NCBI GenBank assembly: GCA_965661945.1
Contig: CBFIFP010000009.1
Location: 1 to 64,000 of the forward strand
Direction of reading: 5' to 3'
DNA from: JAJRPT01 sp965661945
Lineage (GTDB): Bacteria; Bacteroidota; Ignavibacteria; Kapaibacteriales; UBA2268
DNA: 64,000 bases
The position numbers and the translations under genes were made by a program. Every line of letters starts with the position of its first letter. Within the stretch, counting starts at the first letter, position 1. The notes under the pieces are model-generated. The model saw nothing but the letters and a program-made list of their open reading frames with translations. It had not been told where the DNA came from and did no database searches. Positions 10,091-17,233 of the stretch are shown here, piece after piece.

Positions 10091-10753
10091 TTACTTAATT
10101 GCTTCATTGTATCTTCTTGATACTTCTTCCCAATTAACAATATTCCAAAAAGCAGAAATATAATCAGGTCTGCGATTTTGATAATTCAAATAATAAGCAT
10201 GTTCCCATACATCGAGTCCTAAAATTGGCATACCTTTTACTTCGGCAATATCCATCAAAGGGTTATCTTGATTTGCAGATGAAGTTACCACTAATTTTCC
10301 ATCTTTAACTATTAACCAAGCCCAACCAGAACCAAATCTAGTTGCCGCTGCTTTTGAAAATTCCTCTTTAAATTTATCAAAAGAACCAAAATTCTCATCG
10401 ATGCTTTTTGCAAGTTCGCCTGTTGGATTACCTCCACCGTTAGGAGAAAGAATTGTCCAGAAAAGAGAGTGATTGTAATAACCACCACCATTATTTCTAA
10501 CAGCGCTATTAGAACCAGCAATTTTCATTAAATCCTCAATTGATTTACCTTCTAAATTTGTTCCTGCAATAGCATTATTCAAATTAGAAGTATACCCATT
10601 GTGGTGTTTAGAATGATGAATCTCCATAGTTCTTGCATCAAAATGAGGTTCTAATGCATTGTAATCATAAGGCAAATTTGGAAGTTCGAAAGCCATAATA
10701 TATCCTTGTAAAATTATTAATAAAATTGAAAATTTTAATATATTTTTCATCAT
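10091..10753 (-). CDS. Superoxide dismutase, Mn-type, with N-terminal export-like extension
   Basis: Converts superoxide to hydrogen peroxide and oxygen. All four metal ligands of the Fe/Mn family are present: His46, His95 (in NHSLFW), Asp181 and His185 (DVWEHAYYL). GGGYYNHSLFW and ANQDNPL fit the Mn-type pattern (Gly before the second ligand, Gln supplied late). The 220-residue frame begins with a basic hydrophobic stretch (residues 1-19) not found in cytosolic enzymes, suggesting export or anchoring. An internal ATG at codon 20, preceded by AGGA, would give the canonical start MAFELPNLPY, so two products are possible. The upstream ATG also has AGGA about 9 nt away. Monocistronic, with its own terminator. 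Confidence 0.93.
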   Translation of the reverse strand: MMKNILKFSILLIILQGYIMAFELPNLPYDYNALEPHFDARTMEIHHSKHHNGYTSNLNNAIAGTNLEGKSIEDLMKIAGSNSAVRNNGGGYYNHSLFWTILSPNGGGNPTGELAKSIDENFGSFDKFKEEFSKAAATRFGSGWAWLIVKDGKLVVTSSANQDNPLMDIAEVKGMPILGLDVWEHAYYLNYQNRRPDYISAFWNIVNWEEVSRRYNEAIK

Positions 10754-10865
10754 AATTTATTCCTTTTGTTTATTTACATAGGGACGAAAAAACCAAGTTT
10801 ATATTTTATAAAACAGACTTTTACTTTATCTGCACTTTATCCAAATCTCAATAACTTTCATATCC

Positions 10866-10898
10866 TCATGTTAAAAATTTAGCGATTCTTTAACATGA
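10866..10898. repeat. Inverted repeat upstream of sod
   Basis: Arms TCATGTTAAA (10866-10875) and TTTAACATGA (10889-10898), perfect over 10 bp, with a 13-nt spacer. There is no T run, so a terminator is unlikely. It may be an operator or a hairpin in the sod leader. Confidence 0.45.
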
Positions 10899-11026
10899 CA
10901 TTGTTTGGTGGGGGAGTTAATTATTTAGTATTAAAAAAATATCTGATTATTAATGAAAAGTTTTTATTTTTTTTTGAATGCAAAATTGGAAAATAAATAT
11001 AATTTACTAAATACTTTTTCCACAAA

Positions 11027-11046
11027 AATACCCTATATAGGGTATT
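11027..11046 (+). promoter_or_regulatory. Perfect 20-bp palindrome, candidate operator
   Basis: AATACCCTATATAGGGTATT is a perfect palindrome in otherwise A+T-only surroundings. Its right end overlaps the -33 TTG (11045-11047) of the promoter below, so a bound protein would block RNA polymerase. The ATACCC/GGGTAT arms resemble sites of CsoR-family repressors (copper or persulfide sensors); that similarity is from memory and no such regulator is encoded in this window. Confidence 0.6.
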
Positions 11047-11075
11047 GTATGCTTACTTTATTAATCATAATTTTG
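11045..11075 (+). promoter_or_regulatory. Bacteroidota-type promoter of the repeat-protein operon
   Basis: TTG (11045-11047), 20-bp spacer, TAATTTTG (11068-11075), an exact match to the Bacteroidota TTG/TAnnTTTG arrangement. Transcription would start near 11080-11083, ahead of the 27-codon ORF and the repeat protein. Confidence 0.65.
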
Positions 11076-11113
11076 AGTTATTATTTTATTTAATAACAAA
11101 AAAAGAGATTTTA

Positions 11114-11197
11114 ATGTCTTGGGAATCAAAATATCCTAATTTTGGGGTATTAAAAATATATGGTAGAGAAAGTACATATCTAACAAGACAGAAATAG
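11114..11197 (+). CDS. Possible small protein, 27 residues
   Basis: ATG at 11114 with AAAGAGA about 6 nt upstream opens a 27-codon frame beginning MSWESKYPNFGVLKIYG and ending in TAG at 11195-11197. It lies about 30 bp after the predicted transcription start and 28 bp before the repeat-protein gene, so it would be the first gene of that transcript. It could be a leader peptide, a small protein or chance; I recognise no family. Confidence 0.35.
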   Translation: MSWESKYPNFGVLKIYGRESTYLTRQK

Positions 11198-11225
11198 TTT
11201 TATAACAAATTAAAGGAAAGAAATT

Positions 11226-11645
11226 ATGAAAAAAGTAATTGTAATAATTAGTTTATTATTCTTTTTTAATATATTAATTGGGCAGAGTGTTAGACAAAAA
11301 GATAAGTATGGTAATGCTTTGATTTTTGTTGAAGGAAATACAATAAAAGCCAAAGATAAGTATGGGGATCAACTTTATTATTTTGATGGTCAAACAATTA
11401 GAAGAAAAGATAAATATGGAGATGCTTTATATTACTTTGATGGAATAGTTGTTAAAGCTAAAGATAAGTATGGGGATCAACTTTATTACTTTGATGGTCA
11501 AACAATTAGAAGAAAGGATAAATATGGTGAAGCGTTATATTATTTAGATGGCTCAACACTTAGATCAAAAGATAAATACGGTGAACCAATATATTACTTT
11601 GATGGTATACCTGAAAAATGGGTTATAGTTTGTCTGTTAAGATAA
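11226..11645 (+). CDS. Exported protein made of six 18-residue KDKYG repeats
   Basis: A 139-residue protein: signal peptide (about 1-20, FFFNILIGQ), then six tandem 18-residue units of the form KDKYGDxLYYFDGxTIRR, the last one divergent and followed by a short hydrophobic tail (KWVIVCLLR). Regular short units with alternating turns (KYG, FDG) suggest a closed beta structure; I recall Bacteroidota proteins annotated as 5-fold beta-flower with similar units, but cannot confirm membership. A GGAAAG ribosome site precedes ATG 11226. The repeats are nearly identical at DNA level, showing recent duplication. Function unknown; likely periplasmic or surface-exposed, controlled by the palindrome upstream. 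Confidence 0.8.
   Translation: MKKVIVIISLLFFFNILIGQSVRQKDKYGNALIFVEGNTIKAKDKYGDQLYYFDGQTIRRKDKYGDALYYFDGIVVKAKDKYGDQLYYFDGQTIRRKDKYGEALYYLDGSTLRSKDKYGEPIYYFDGIPEKWVIVCLLR
11352..11567 (+). repeat. Tandem 108-bp duplication inside the repeat-protein gene
   Basis: Units 11352-11459 and 11460-11567 each encode two 18-residue repeats. Their first 68 bases differ at only two positions, both synonymous, so the array has expanded recently in steps of two repeats. Confidence 0.85.
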
Positions 11646-11666
11646 TTTAGAATATCATTTTTAAAT

Positions 11667-11686
11667 GGGAACAAATTTTTGTTCCC
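11667..11686 (+). terminator. Probable terminator after the repeat-protein gene
   Basis: A perfect 9-bp stem GGGAACAAA/TTTGTTCCC with a 2-nt loop followed by TTTATTTA, 21 bp after the stop codon. The T run is interrupted. Confidence 0.7.
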
Positions 11687-11779
11687 TTTATTTACTAATA
11701 AAATATTTACTTACATTAAATTGAATAACTTCTAATTAAAACTTTGTTCGAATTATTTATAAATATAAGAGGAAAAAAA

Positions 11780-12790
11780 ATGTTTAATTCATACTTAAAA
11801 AAATATAAAATATTAAAAATAATAATTGGTATATTCAGTTTTATACAATTCGCTTTTTATATTTTTATATTTGATGAAGTTCTAAATTTTTTAAATATTG
11901 GAATAGGTGGTTCAAACATTGTTTTAATAATAATTTTAACTATTTTTGCTTTTATAACTTTGTTTATAAATAAGATAATTAGAAATAAATATAATTTATA
12001 TTGGTTAGTTAAAATTTATAATCATAATAAAAATGAATATAATGAATTATTAAATTATCAAGTGCAAAATAATATAATATTATATAAAAAAGTGGTTAAA
12101 AATAAAAAAAATATTAATGAACAAATAATCAATGATTTATATGATATATATAATAAAAGTAAAGAAAAAAGTGAAGAAAAAAGTAAAAATGAAAAACTTG
12201 AAATAATAAAAGACTCAATTACGGAAGAAGATGTATATTTAAAAAATAAAAGAAGATTATTTATATTTCGGTCTGGAACAAAAGTTTATAATAATAAAGG
12301 TGAAAACATTAATGGTATTATTGTTTTCTTTTTAATTATGACAATATTGCCTTCTTTCTTTATGGTTAGTAGTGGTATTTTTGCAATATTTACTTCTTCT
12401 GATACTTCAATTGAATTTATTTATATTCTTTTAGGATCTATAATTTTTTCTACTTCAATTTTAGTATTATACAAAGTAAAATTAAAAAAAATAATAGATT
12501 CTCATACGTTATTAGATATTAAAGAGAATGGAGTGCTTTTAAATAACGTTTTTTATAATTATAATGATATAATAATACCTAAAGAAATGTTAGAATATTC
12601 AAATAATCTTGATTATTACATAAGTCACTGGTCTGCGGAAAATGGAAATATAGCAAAAATATTTCTGATTAAAACTAATAATAATGAAATTATGAATATT
12701 GAATTTAAACTTAGTAGAGATCAAAATTTATATACAATATCAAACTCTCTTATTTACCACAAAATTAAATATTTACAGAATGAAAAATAA
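11780..12790 (+). CDS. Hypothetical membrane protein, very A+T-rich
   Basis: A 336-residue protein. I choose ATG 11780 (MFNSYLKKYKILK) because AGAGG precedes it by 8 nt; the longer frame would need a TTG at 11744. Two hydrophobic segments near the N-terminus (IIIGIFSFIQFAFYIFIF and IVLIIILTIFAFITLFI) are followed by a long Lys/Asn/Glu-rich soluble part, then two more membrane segments (IIVFFLIMTILPSFFMV and FIYILLGSIIFSTSILVLY) and a C-terminal domain of about 90 residues that looks like a PH-like beta fold. No family recognised. It sits alone between a terminator and the convergent recF gene, and its codons are even richer in A and T than those of its neighbours, which may mark a transferred gene. 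Confidence 0.75.
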   Translation: MFNSYLKKYKILKIIIGIFSFIQFAFYIFIFDEVLNFLNIGIGGSNIVLIIILTIFAFITLFINKIIRNKYNLYWLVKIYNHNKNEYNELLNYQVQNNIILYKKVVKNKKNINEQIINDLYDIYNKSKEKSEEKSKNEKLEIIKDSITEEDVYLKNKRRLFIFRSGTKVYNNKGENINGIIVFFLIMTILPSFFMVSSGIFAIFTSSDTSIEFIYILLGSIIFSTSILVLYKVKLKKIIDSHTLLDIKENGVLLNNVFYNYNDIIIPKEMLEYSNNLDYYISHWSAENGNIAKIFLIKTNNNEIMNIEFKLSRDQNLYTISNSLIYHKIKYLQNEK

Positions 12791-12869
12791 AATAATAATA
12801 AATAATATTTCGCAGCATATTTGATTATTAAGAAAATGTTTTTAATATTTAAAAAAACGAATTAATTTT

Positions 12870-12897
12870 CCCCAAATCCCCTCTACCCCCCAAACCC
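12870..12897 (-). other. G-quadruplex motif across the recF stop codon
   Basis: On the minus strand there are runs of 3, 6, 4 and 4 G separated by loops of 3, 4 and 4 nt, meeting the usual G3+N1-7 quadruplex rule. The recF stop codon TAG (12885-12883) lies in the second loop. Being on the coding strand, it would be present in the recF mRNA. Confidence 0.75.
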
Positions 12898-14007
12898 ACT
12901 ATCCCTAACAACATCTATATCAATCAACTGCACTTCACTATCTATGCTGTTTAATAAATCTTTGTTGGTGCTGGTGATGAAACTCTGCACTTTGTTATCT
13001 TTTATAATTTCAAGCACATAAGATGCTCTTTCGTTGTCAAGTTCTGCGAAAATATCGTCGAGTAAGATTACGGGTGTTTCATTGCAGTAAGATTTTAAAT
13101 AGTTGAATTCCGCAATTTTTAGCGAAATTAATAAACTTTTGTGCTGACCTTGCGAAGCATAATCTTTTGCAATTCCTGAGTTTATTTTAATCTGCAATTC
13201 ATCTTTTTGAGGACCAAAAAGCGTGGTTGTTCTGTGGTATTCTACATCTTTTCTTGAGTTATAATAATTAGTTAATTCATTGATAATTTTGTCTTTATCT
13301 TCAATTATTTCTTTTGGAATTTTATAAGGTAGATACTCTAATTCTACTTCTTCGTTGGGTGCAATTTGCTTAAAAGTTTCCAAGAAAAGCGGAGTTAATT
13401 CTGTGATAAATTGATTGCGTTTCATTGCTATATCTGCATTTAGGTCAATCAATTTCTCTGTCCAGGGTTCAATTAAGTCTGTTATATAATGCTCTTGTTT
13501 TCTGAATTGGAGTAGCAAGGAATTTCGCTGCTTTAATACTTTTTTTAATTGAATTAACTTATTTAGATAACCTTTACTTACCTGCGAAATTACCTTATCA
13601 ATAAAATCGCGTCTATCGGAAGGTGAGCCAAATGTAATATTTTTATAATCAGGTGATAATATTACAATTGGGATATTACCGATTAAGTTTTTTGGGCTAA
13701 GATTTTCCGATTCATTATTTGCAATTTTCTTCTTTGAAGCAGAAAAATTCACCTCAACTTTATAGTCAATATCAAAATCATTCTTTGCTTCAAGTTTAAT
13801 CCTATAATTCTTTTTCTCATATTGAATTAAGTTTTGGTCGAGAGTTGGCAGAAAACTCTTCGACATAGAACAAATGGAAATTGCCTCTAAGATTGTAGTC
13901 TTCCCAGAGCCATTATTCCCGAAAATCAAATTAATAGAATCGGAGAAATCAATCACAGAATGTGAATGATTCCTCAGATTTTGAATAGTTATTTTATTTA
14001 TTTTCAT
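12883..14007 (-). CDS. recF: DNA replication and repair protein RecF
   Basis: RecF is an SMC-like ATPase that loads RecA at single-strand gaps with RecO and RecR. The 374-residue protein begins MKINKITIQNLRNHSH; Walker A is GNNGSGKT (residues 30-37), the family stretch FGPQKDELQI is present, the ABC signature region reads YASQGQHKSLLISLKIAE and Walker B is VILLDDIFAELD. Length is normal. Its ATG overlaps the pepF stop codon by one base (TAATG), so it is translationally coupled to pepF rather than sitting in a dnaA-dnaN cluster. The last codons form half of a G-quadruplex motif. Confidence 0.96.
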   Translation of the reverse strand: MKINKITIQNLRNHSHSVIDFSDSINLIFGNNGSGKTTILEAISICSMSKSFLPTLDQNLIQYEKKNYRIKLEAKNDFDIDYKVEVNFSASKKKIANNESENLSPKNLIGNIPIVILSPDYKNITFGSPSDRRDFIDKVISQVSKGYLNKLIQLKKVLKQRNSLLLQFRKQEHYITDLIEPWTEKLIDLNADIAMKRNQFITELTPLFLETFKQIAPNEEVELEYLPYKIPKEIIEDKDKIINELTNYYNSRKDVEYHRTTTLFGPQKDELQIKINSGIAKDYASQGQHKSLLISLKIAEFNYLKSYCNETPVILLDDIFAELDNERASYVLEIIKDNKVQSFITSTNKDLLNSIDSEVQLIDIDVVRDSGFGG

Positions 14008-15800
14008 TAAATTAGATTTTCTAATTCGTCCATCAATTCATTCATTTTAGTAATTACCGCATTTATAGTATCTTTTTGAGTTAAATCAACCCCAGCATCA
14101 ATTAATGTCTCAATAGGATATTTTGAATTACCAGAAGAAAGGAAATTCATCATCTTTCCTGCCGCTGGAAGTCCATATTCTATAATATTCTTAGACAATA
14201 CTTCCGACGCAGCAAGCCCTGTAGCATATTGATAAACATAAAAGTTATAATAAAAATGCGGAACTCTTGCCCAAGTGTAAAATTCTTCCTTGTCTTCAAA
14301 CATCTCAGAGCCATAATATTTCTTGAATATTTCAGCATAATGATTAGTCAGCATTTCAGCATTTAAGGCATTTCCCTGCTCAGTTAAATTATGCACAAGC
14401 AACTCATATTCAGCAAATTGCGTTTGCCTAAAAAATGTAGAAACAATCTTATTTATATATGTTTCAATTAATGATAACTTCTCAATTTTGTCATTAGTAT
14501 TATGATATAAATACTCGTGCAAAAGATTCTCATTCGTGATTGACGCAACTTCTGCTGTGAAAATAGGATAAGACGCATAAACAGTTGGTTGCTTTTTACC
14601 AGTAAAATAAGAGTGCATATTATGTCCTAACTCGTGAATTAAAGTAGAAACATCATTCAAAGTTCCATTCCAATTCATTAGAACGTATGGCTCAACACCA
14701 ACCGTAACCCCCGAACTATAAGCCCCAGAGCGTTTCCCTTTCGTTTCATAAACATCAATCCGACGATTATCAAAGCAATCATTTATCGCCTCCATATAAA
14801 AATTACCCATCGGATATAAAGCATTAGTAACTATAGCCCTTGCATCTTCAAAAGTATAATCCTTCTTGCTATCTGGGAAAAGCGAAACATACATATCATA
14901 AGGATGAATATCATCAAGTTTCATAATTTTCTTCTTTAAAGCAACCCAGCGGTGCAAACTCGTCAAGCCCTCGTTAGCGCTATCAACCAAATTACTATAA
15001 ACCTCTAAAGGAATATTATTTGGCTTTAGTGCAGCTTCCAATGATGAAGAATAATTTTTAGACTTCGCTTTAAAAACATCTCCATTCAAATTCCCAGTAA
15101 AAAGTGCCGCAAAAGTATTCTTCAAATTCATATACGGCTTATAAAACTGGCGATAAACTCTTTCGCGATAAGCCCTGTCGTTAGAATACATTGCCGCATA
15201 GAAAGTTGCCTCCGAAAGTTCTTCCTTTTCGCCTTTTTCACCCTCTACTTCACCATAATCAATCTCCGTTGCCTTCAGCATAGAGAAAGTATTATAACTC
15301 GTTTGCAGAGCAGGACCCGAAAGAGCCAACAACTCCTCCTTATCCGAAGACAAAGTATTATCCTTCATTCGCAGAATATTATCAAAAAAGTGCTGATACA
15401 ATTTCAATTCTTCTTTATCTTCTAAGTAAGCATTTAATTTTTCTTCGCTTAACTCCAAAATCATCGGAGTCATAAACGCAGTAGCATTTTGGTATTTACT
15501 CACAAGAAGTTTAATTCTGCCGTCGAGTGATTGAAAAGTTGAATTATTTAAATCCACATCTTTTGCCAAAAAAGCATAAAGATATAACTTGCCCAACTTA
15601 ATAGAAAGATACTCATCAAATTTCAAAGTTTTAATCAAATCATCAGCCGAGTTAATAAAAGTTTTCTTATAATTCTGAAACTTAGGAATAGACTCATCAA
15701 CAAACTTAAACTGCTTTTCCCATTCATCTAAACTTTCAAAAATAACATCCAAATCCCATTTATACTCTTGCGGAATTTCTTCTCTATTTTTATATCTCAT
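14007..15800 (-). CDS. pepF: Oligoendopeptidase F (M3 family)
   Basis: A cytoplasmic zinc peptidase that degrades oligopeptides. The 597-residue protein has the M3 site HELGH in STLIHELGHNMHSYF with the downstream zinc-ligand Glu expected in FTAEVASITNENLLHEYL. I place the start at ATG 15800 (MRYKNREEIPQEYKWDL), which gives the usual PepF length and N-terminus; a 27-residue longer frame exists but would begin upstream of the predicted transcription start. A minus-strand TAATTTTG lies 30 bp before the chosen start. First gene of a pepF-recF operon. Confidence 0.95.
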   Translation of the reverse strand: MRYKNREEIPQEYKWDLDVIFESLDEWEKQFKFVDESIPKFQNYKKTFINSADDLIKTLKFDEYLSIKLGKLYLYAFLAKDVDLNNSTFQSLDGRIKLLVSKYQNATAFMTPMILELSEEKLNAYLEDKEELKLYQHFFDNILRMKDNTLSSDKEELLALSGPALQTSYNTFSMLKATEIDYGEVEGEKGEKEELSEATFYAAMYSNDRAYRERVYRQFYKPYMNLKNTFAALFTGNLNGDVFKAKSKNYSSSLEAALKPNNIPLEVYSNLVDSANEGLTSLHRWVALKKKIMKLDDIHPYDMYVSLFPDSKKDYTFEDARAIVTNALYPMGNFYMEAINDCFDNRRIDVYETKGKRSGAYSSGVTVGVEPYVLMNWNGTLNDVSTLIHELGHNMHSYFTGKKQPTVYASYPIFTAEVASITNENLLHEYLYHNTNDKIEKLSLIETYINKIVSTFFRQTQFAEYELLVHNLTEQGNALNAEMLTNHYAEIFKKYYGSEMFEDKEEFYTWARVPHFYYNFYVYQYATGLAASEVLSKNIIEYGLPAAGKMMNFLSSGNSKYPIETLIDAGVDLTQKDTINAVITKMNELMDELENLI

Positions 15801-15830
15801 CAAAAATCCATTTTTTATTAAAATAAAACA

Positions 15831-15838
15831 CAAAATTA
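15831..15838 (-). promoter_or_regulatory. Candidate -7 element of pepF-recF
   Basis: The minus strand reads TAATTTTG. Transcription would begin near 15823-15825, 23-25 bp before ATG 15800, which supports that start over the longer frame. No clear -33 TTG. Confidence 0.45.
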
Positions 15839-15895
15839 AGGATAAATTAGGAAAGAAGAAGAAGAAAAGAGAAAACTGCAATCAACCAATTGTAA

Positions 15896-15915
15896 AGACA
15901 CGATTTATCGTGTCT
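15896..15915 (+). repeat. Dispersed palindrome A, copy 1
   Basis: AGACACGAT, TT, ATCGTGTCT: a perfect 9-bp inverted repeat. Together with the preceding TGTA it matches the reverse complement of 31973-31996 with one substitution (TGTAA against TGTAG). Similar TGTAGAGAC-type palindromes are widespread in some bacterial genomes, from memory. Confidence 0.75.
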
Positions 15916-15935
15916 AAAAACCCAATACCCGTAGG

Positions 15936-15954
15936 GAACGGTTTGAAACCGTTC
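15936..15954 (+). repeat. Dispersed palindrome B, copy 1
   Basis: GAACGGTTT, G, AAACCGTTC: a perfect 9-bp inverted repeat 20 bp after palindrome A. Its GGTTTGAAACC core resembles the hairpin at 31885-31910. Confidence 0.65.
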
Positions 15955-16137
15955 TAAACCACCAACCCTTCATATCGAGCAACTTGTATTGAGCGTAACC
16001 GAATAAAACCCCAATGCACATTTTATAAATAAAATTAAAACCATTTCCTTGATAAAAACAAAAATATATGCAATTTGCAAAATATTTAAAACTATTTTAT
16101 AAAATAAATCTAACACTTAAAATCTTAAAATAAAAAT

Positions 16138-16788
16138 ATGAAAAATTCACATTTAGCATTAATTTCTGGAATAATACTCGTTCTAATGGCTATAGTTGCT
16201 GGATATTCAATTGGATATGCCTTCTCAGAATTTTACAATCCAGAACTAATTGAAACTTTTAAAGATAAAATCCTAGAAAATTCTGAATTATACCTGAATA
16301 TGTTCATAGGGATAGTTTTTATTTTACTCTTGGATTTATTAGTATCTTATACCCTATATGCTTACTTTAAAAATATAAACAAAAATCTTTCGTTGCTTTC
16401 CGGATTCATTAGGGTAATTTACACTTTAATTTTTGGAATTGCAACTTACTACTTAGCTAAAAACTTTTCACCAGAAAATTCTACAAACGAAATAATAAAT
16501 AATAATTATGAATCATTTCAATCAATTTGGAATTTTGCCTTAATAATATTCGGCTTTCATTTAATTTTAATAGGCTATTTGATAAAACTTCACAACAAAA
16601 TACCTAAATTTTTATACTATTTAGCAGTTTTTGCCGGAATATCATACATATTAGTTCACTTATTGCTACTATTAAAACCAAACACAAATTATGTAAACAT
16701 TTTACAAATGATATTAGTAGTTCCTATGGCAGTAGGAGAACTATCATTAGCTATTTGGTTTTTAATCAAAGGTAGAAAAGAAATTTAG
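16138..16788 (+). CDS. DUF4386-type integral membrane protein
   Basis: A 216-residue protein with about six membrane segments (for example residues 7-28, 54-76, 88-106, 130-148, 158-179 and 190-210). The layout, with a first helix LALISGIILVLMAIVAGYSIGYAF, a loop with a conserved-looking acidic stretch, and the helix containing RVIYTLIFGIATYYL, is that of DUF4386 proteins as I know them; their function is unknown. It begins at ATG 16138 without a clear ribosome site. No operon partner: palindromic repeats lie upstream and a long spacer downstream. Confidence 0.7.
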   Translation: MKNSHLALISGIILVLMAIVAGYSIGYAFSEFYNPELIETFKDKILENSELYLNMFIGIVFILLLDLLVSYTLYAYFKNINKNLSLLSGFIRVIYTLIFGIATYYLAKNFSPENSTNEIINNNYESFQSIWNFALIIFGFHLILIGYLIKLHNKIPKFLYYLAVFAGISYILVHLLLLLKPNTNYVNILQMILVVPMAVGELSLAIWFLIKGRKEI

Positions 16789-16817
16789 TGAAAATAATTA
16801 CCTCAAGAAGATTTAAA

Positions 16818-16845
16818 GAACACTTTTTAAAAAAATACAGTGTTC
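16818..16845 (+). terminator. Weak candidate terminator after the DUF4386 gene
   Basis: Stem GAACACT/AGTGTTC with a 14-nt loop, followed only by an interrupted T-rich stretch. Confidence 0.35.
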
Positions 16846-17172
16846 CATTTGGTTTTATTTAAATTTAATAATATTTCAAATTCATAGCTTAGTTTAGATT
16901 TTGGTAAGCTCTCTTTGTAAAATACTTAAAAAATAAATAAAAATGTTGTAAATCAGATATAATTTTAAATAAAATCAAAAATTTTTCACTTTTTTTTCAT
17001 ATTTAAATTAATATTCTACATTTAAATATAAATTTATTAATACTATGTTAATTATAATTAATAAAAAAAATCATAATCTATTTTAAATAATTGATATATA
17101 AAGTCTAATTGACAAAATAATCATTAACTTTTTTAATGATAATACTTCATCTAAATTAATATAAAACAAATA

Positions 17173-17200
17173 TTGACTTAACATTAGCACACTAATTTTG
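17173..17200 (+). promoter_or_regulatory. Promoter of the TonB receptor-phytase operon
   Basis: TTG (17173-17175), 17-bp spacer, TAATTTTG (17193-17200), then 33 bp to the start codon. The spacer is slightly short but within the range reported for flavobacterial promoters. Confidence 0.6.
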
Positions 17201-17233
17201 CAAAATATTAATTTATAATTTTATGGAGTATTT

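Larger units (their letters stand above)
10754..11113. other. Intergenic region between sod and the repeat-protein operon
   Basis: A 360-bp divergent spacer. It contains a 10-bp inverted repeat (10866-10898) and, toward the right, a perfect 20-bp palindrome overlapping a good plus-strand promoter. I found no convincing minus-strand promoter for sod and no ORF. Confidence 0.6.
15801..16137. other. Intergenic region with palindromic repeats
   Basis: A 337-bp divergent spacer between pepF and the DUF4386 gene. It holds the pepF promoter element and two adjacent palindromes (15896-15915 and 15936-15954). It is visibly richer in G+C between 15890 and 15970 than the surrounding spacer. No ORF supported. 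Confidence 0.6.
16789..17233. other. Intergenic region, 445 bp, before the TonB receptor
   Basis: Contains a weak hairpin after the DUF4386 gene and, near the right end, the promoter of the TonB receptor. The middle is nearly all A and T with no ORF or repeat that I can support. Confidence 0.55.

Noticed and set aside
11226..11645. Regular repeats as a CRISPR array
   Set aside because: The repeats are in-frame 54-bp coding units with a signal peptide upstream; there are no unrelated spacers.
11744..11779. TTG start extending the A+T-rich membrane protein by 12 residues
   Set aside because: ATG 11780 has a well-spaced AGAGG and a better membrane-protein N-terminus.
12804..12814. AATATTTCGCA shared with the spacer near 51110
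   Set aside because: Eleven bases in A+T-rich DNA with no shared flanks; not enough to call a repeat.
15801..15881. Longer pepF start adding a hydrophobic 27-residue extension
   Set aside because: It begins upstream of a TAATTTTG promoter element, and PepF proteins normally begin near the chosen MRYKNREEIP.
16347..16370. Match between ATACCCTATATGCTTACTTTA here and bases near 11029-11060
   Set aside because: The sequence lies inside codons of the DUF4386 gene and is not a palindrome; the match is discontinuous and probably chance.
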